Source of the DNA: Ferroplasma sp.
Lineage (GTDB): Archaea; Thermoplasmatota; Thermoplasmata; Thermoplasmatales; Thermoplasmataceae
NCBI RefSeq assembly: GCF_031200575.1
Contig: NZ_CP133597.1
Coordinates: 620,001 to 684,000 of the forward strand
Direction: 5' to 3'
DNA length: 64,000 nucleotides
In this document: piece by piece, positions 63,936-64,000 of the stretch
How the letters are laid out: every line of letters begins with the position of its first letter
Position numbering within the stretch: the first letter of the stretch is position 1
Program-made: the position numbers and the translations under genes
The notes under the pieces: model-generated
Told to the model about the DNA's origin: nothing
The model's input: only the letters and a program-made list of their open reading frames with translations
Database searches by the model: none

Positions 63936-64000
63936 CGTGGAAATATCATCCCTAATTATGCAGGGAAAACTGATCTCAGAAAATTATGAACCTGATTGCC
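63925..64000 (+). CDS. Probable dCTP deaminase, 5' end only
   Basis: The window ends 25 codons into this frame. MLNDVEISSLIMQGKLISENYEPD resembles the dCTP deaminase start (L-x-D-x-x-I-x-x-x-I-x-x-G-K-L), which continues with Q-P-A-S-Y-D in relatives. Starts with an ATG overlapping the permease end. The remainder is not visible, so the call is provisional; dCTP deaminase would make dUTP for thymidylate synthesis. Confidence 0.55.
   Translation, partial: MLNDVEISSLIMQGKLISENYEPDC

Overview
This window looks like core chromosome of an acidophilic archaeon of the order Thermoplasmatales, most likely Ferroplasma or a close relative. The evidence is low G+C DNA; archaeal information-processing genes (PriL, PCNA, RPA, TFB, Gar1, Rpo7/Spt4, RNase P protein 4, SRP19, S8e, S3Ae, S24e, S27ae); TATA boxes about 25 nt upstream of many ATGs (leaderless transcripts); an AGGTGAT-type ribosome-binding site before genes inside operons; a Met tRNA with a bulge-helix-bulge intron; and one protein fusing an O6-alkylguanine alkyltransferase to endonuclease V, an architecture described from Ferroplasma acidarmanus. 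I see no insertion sequence, prophage, integrase or CRISPR array. No gap between genes exceeds 300 bases; the longest (about 180-280 bases) are covered in the feature list or look like ordinary promoter spacers.

Layout. 1-6.3 kb: 3' end of a GH57 glycosidase, an MFS carrier, tRNA-Leu, the repair fusion, an RND/MMPL exporter and RNase P protein 4. 6.3-16.5 kb: phosphoglycolate phosphatase, dihydroorotase, prolidase, PriL, SRP19-S8e, a two-gene ABC exporter, a MazG-type enzyme, a membrane-anchored winged-helix regulator and a SHOCT protein. 16.6-22.7 kb: tRNA-Leu, Pcc1, a gar1-tfb pair with a second tfb diverging from it, TrmI, GMP synthase glutaminase and a DtxR-type regulator with a palindrome at its own promoter. 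22.7-32.3 kb: YyaL-type thioredoxin-fold protein, NMD3, arginine deiminase, S3Ae, three tRNAs, paired membrane proteins, glutamate dehydrogenase and PCNA.

32.3-40.5 kb: riboflavin locus. A deaminase-like amidohydrolase, ribB, ribC and ribH form one minus-strand operon, and arfC diverges from it together with SAH hydrolase. A FAH-family enzyme, a 2H phosphoesterase, ApgM phosphoglycerate mutase and RNase Z follow. 40.5-48.4 kb: DUF1805 protein, a ribbon-helix-helix-like protein with an inverted repeat around its TATA box, a ferritin-like protein with an exact 143-bp internal duplication, a Nudix enzyme, PEP carboxylase, and a corrinoid salvage locus (BtuFCD-like ABC importer divergent from CbiZ). 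48.4-54.7 kb: both subunits of glycine decarboxylase, RPA with its partner, and small proteins. 54.6-56.4 kb: the rpoE1-spt4-DPCK-S24e-S27ae operon, including a 51-residue S27ae. 56.4-64 kb: AsnRS-HemE-HemH, an EF-Tu-like protein without GTPase motifs, PurD-ScpB, an NCS1 permease and the first codons of a probable dCTP deaminase.

The most promising leads are the amidohydrolase that heads the riboflavin operon, which has a deaminase-type metal site and could supply the archaeal pyrimidine deaminase step; the ACG codon where the BtuF start codon should be; the perfect 143-bp duplication in the ferritin-like gene; and the inverted repeats at the DtxR-like, RHH-like and btuF/cbiZ promoters.
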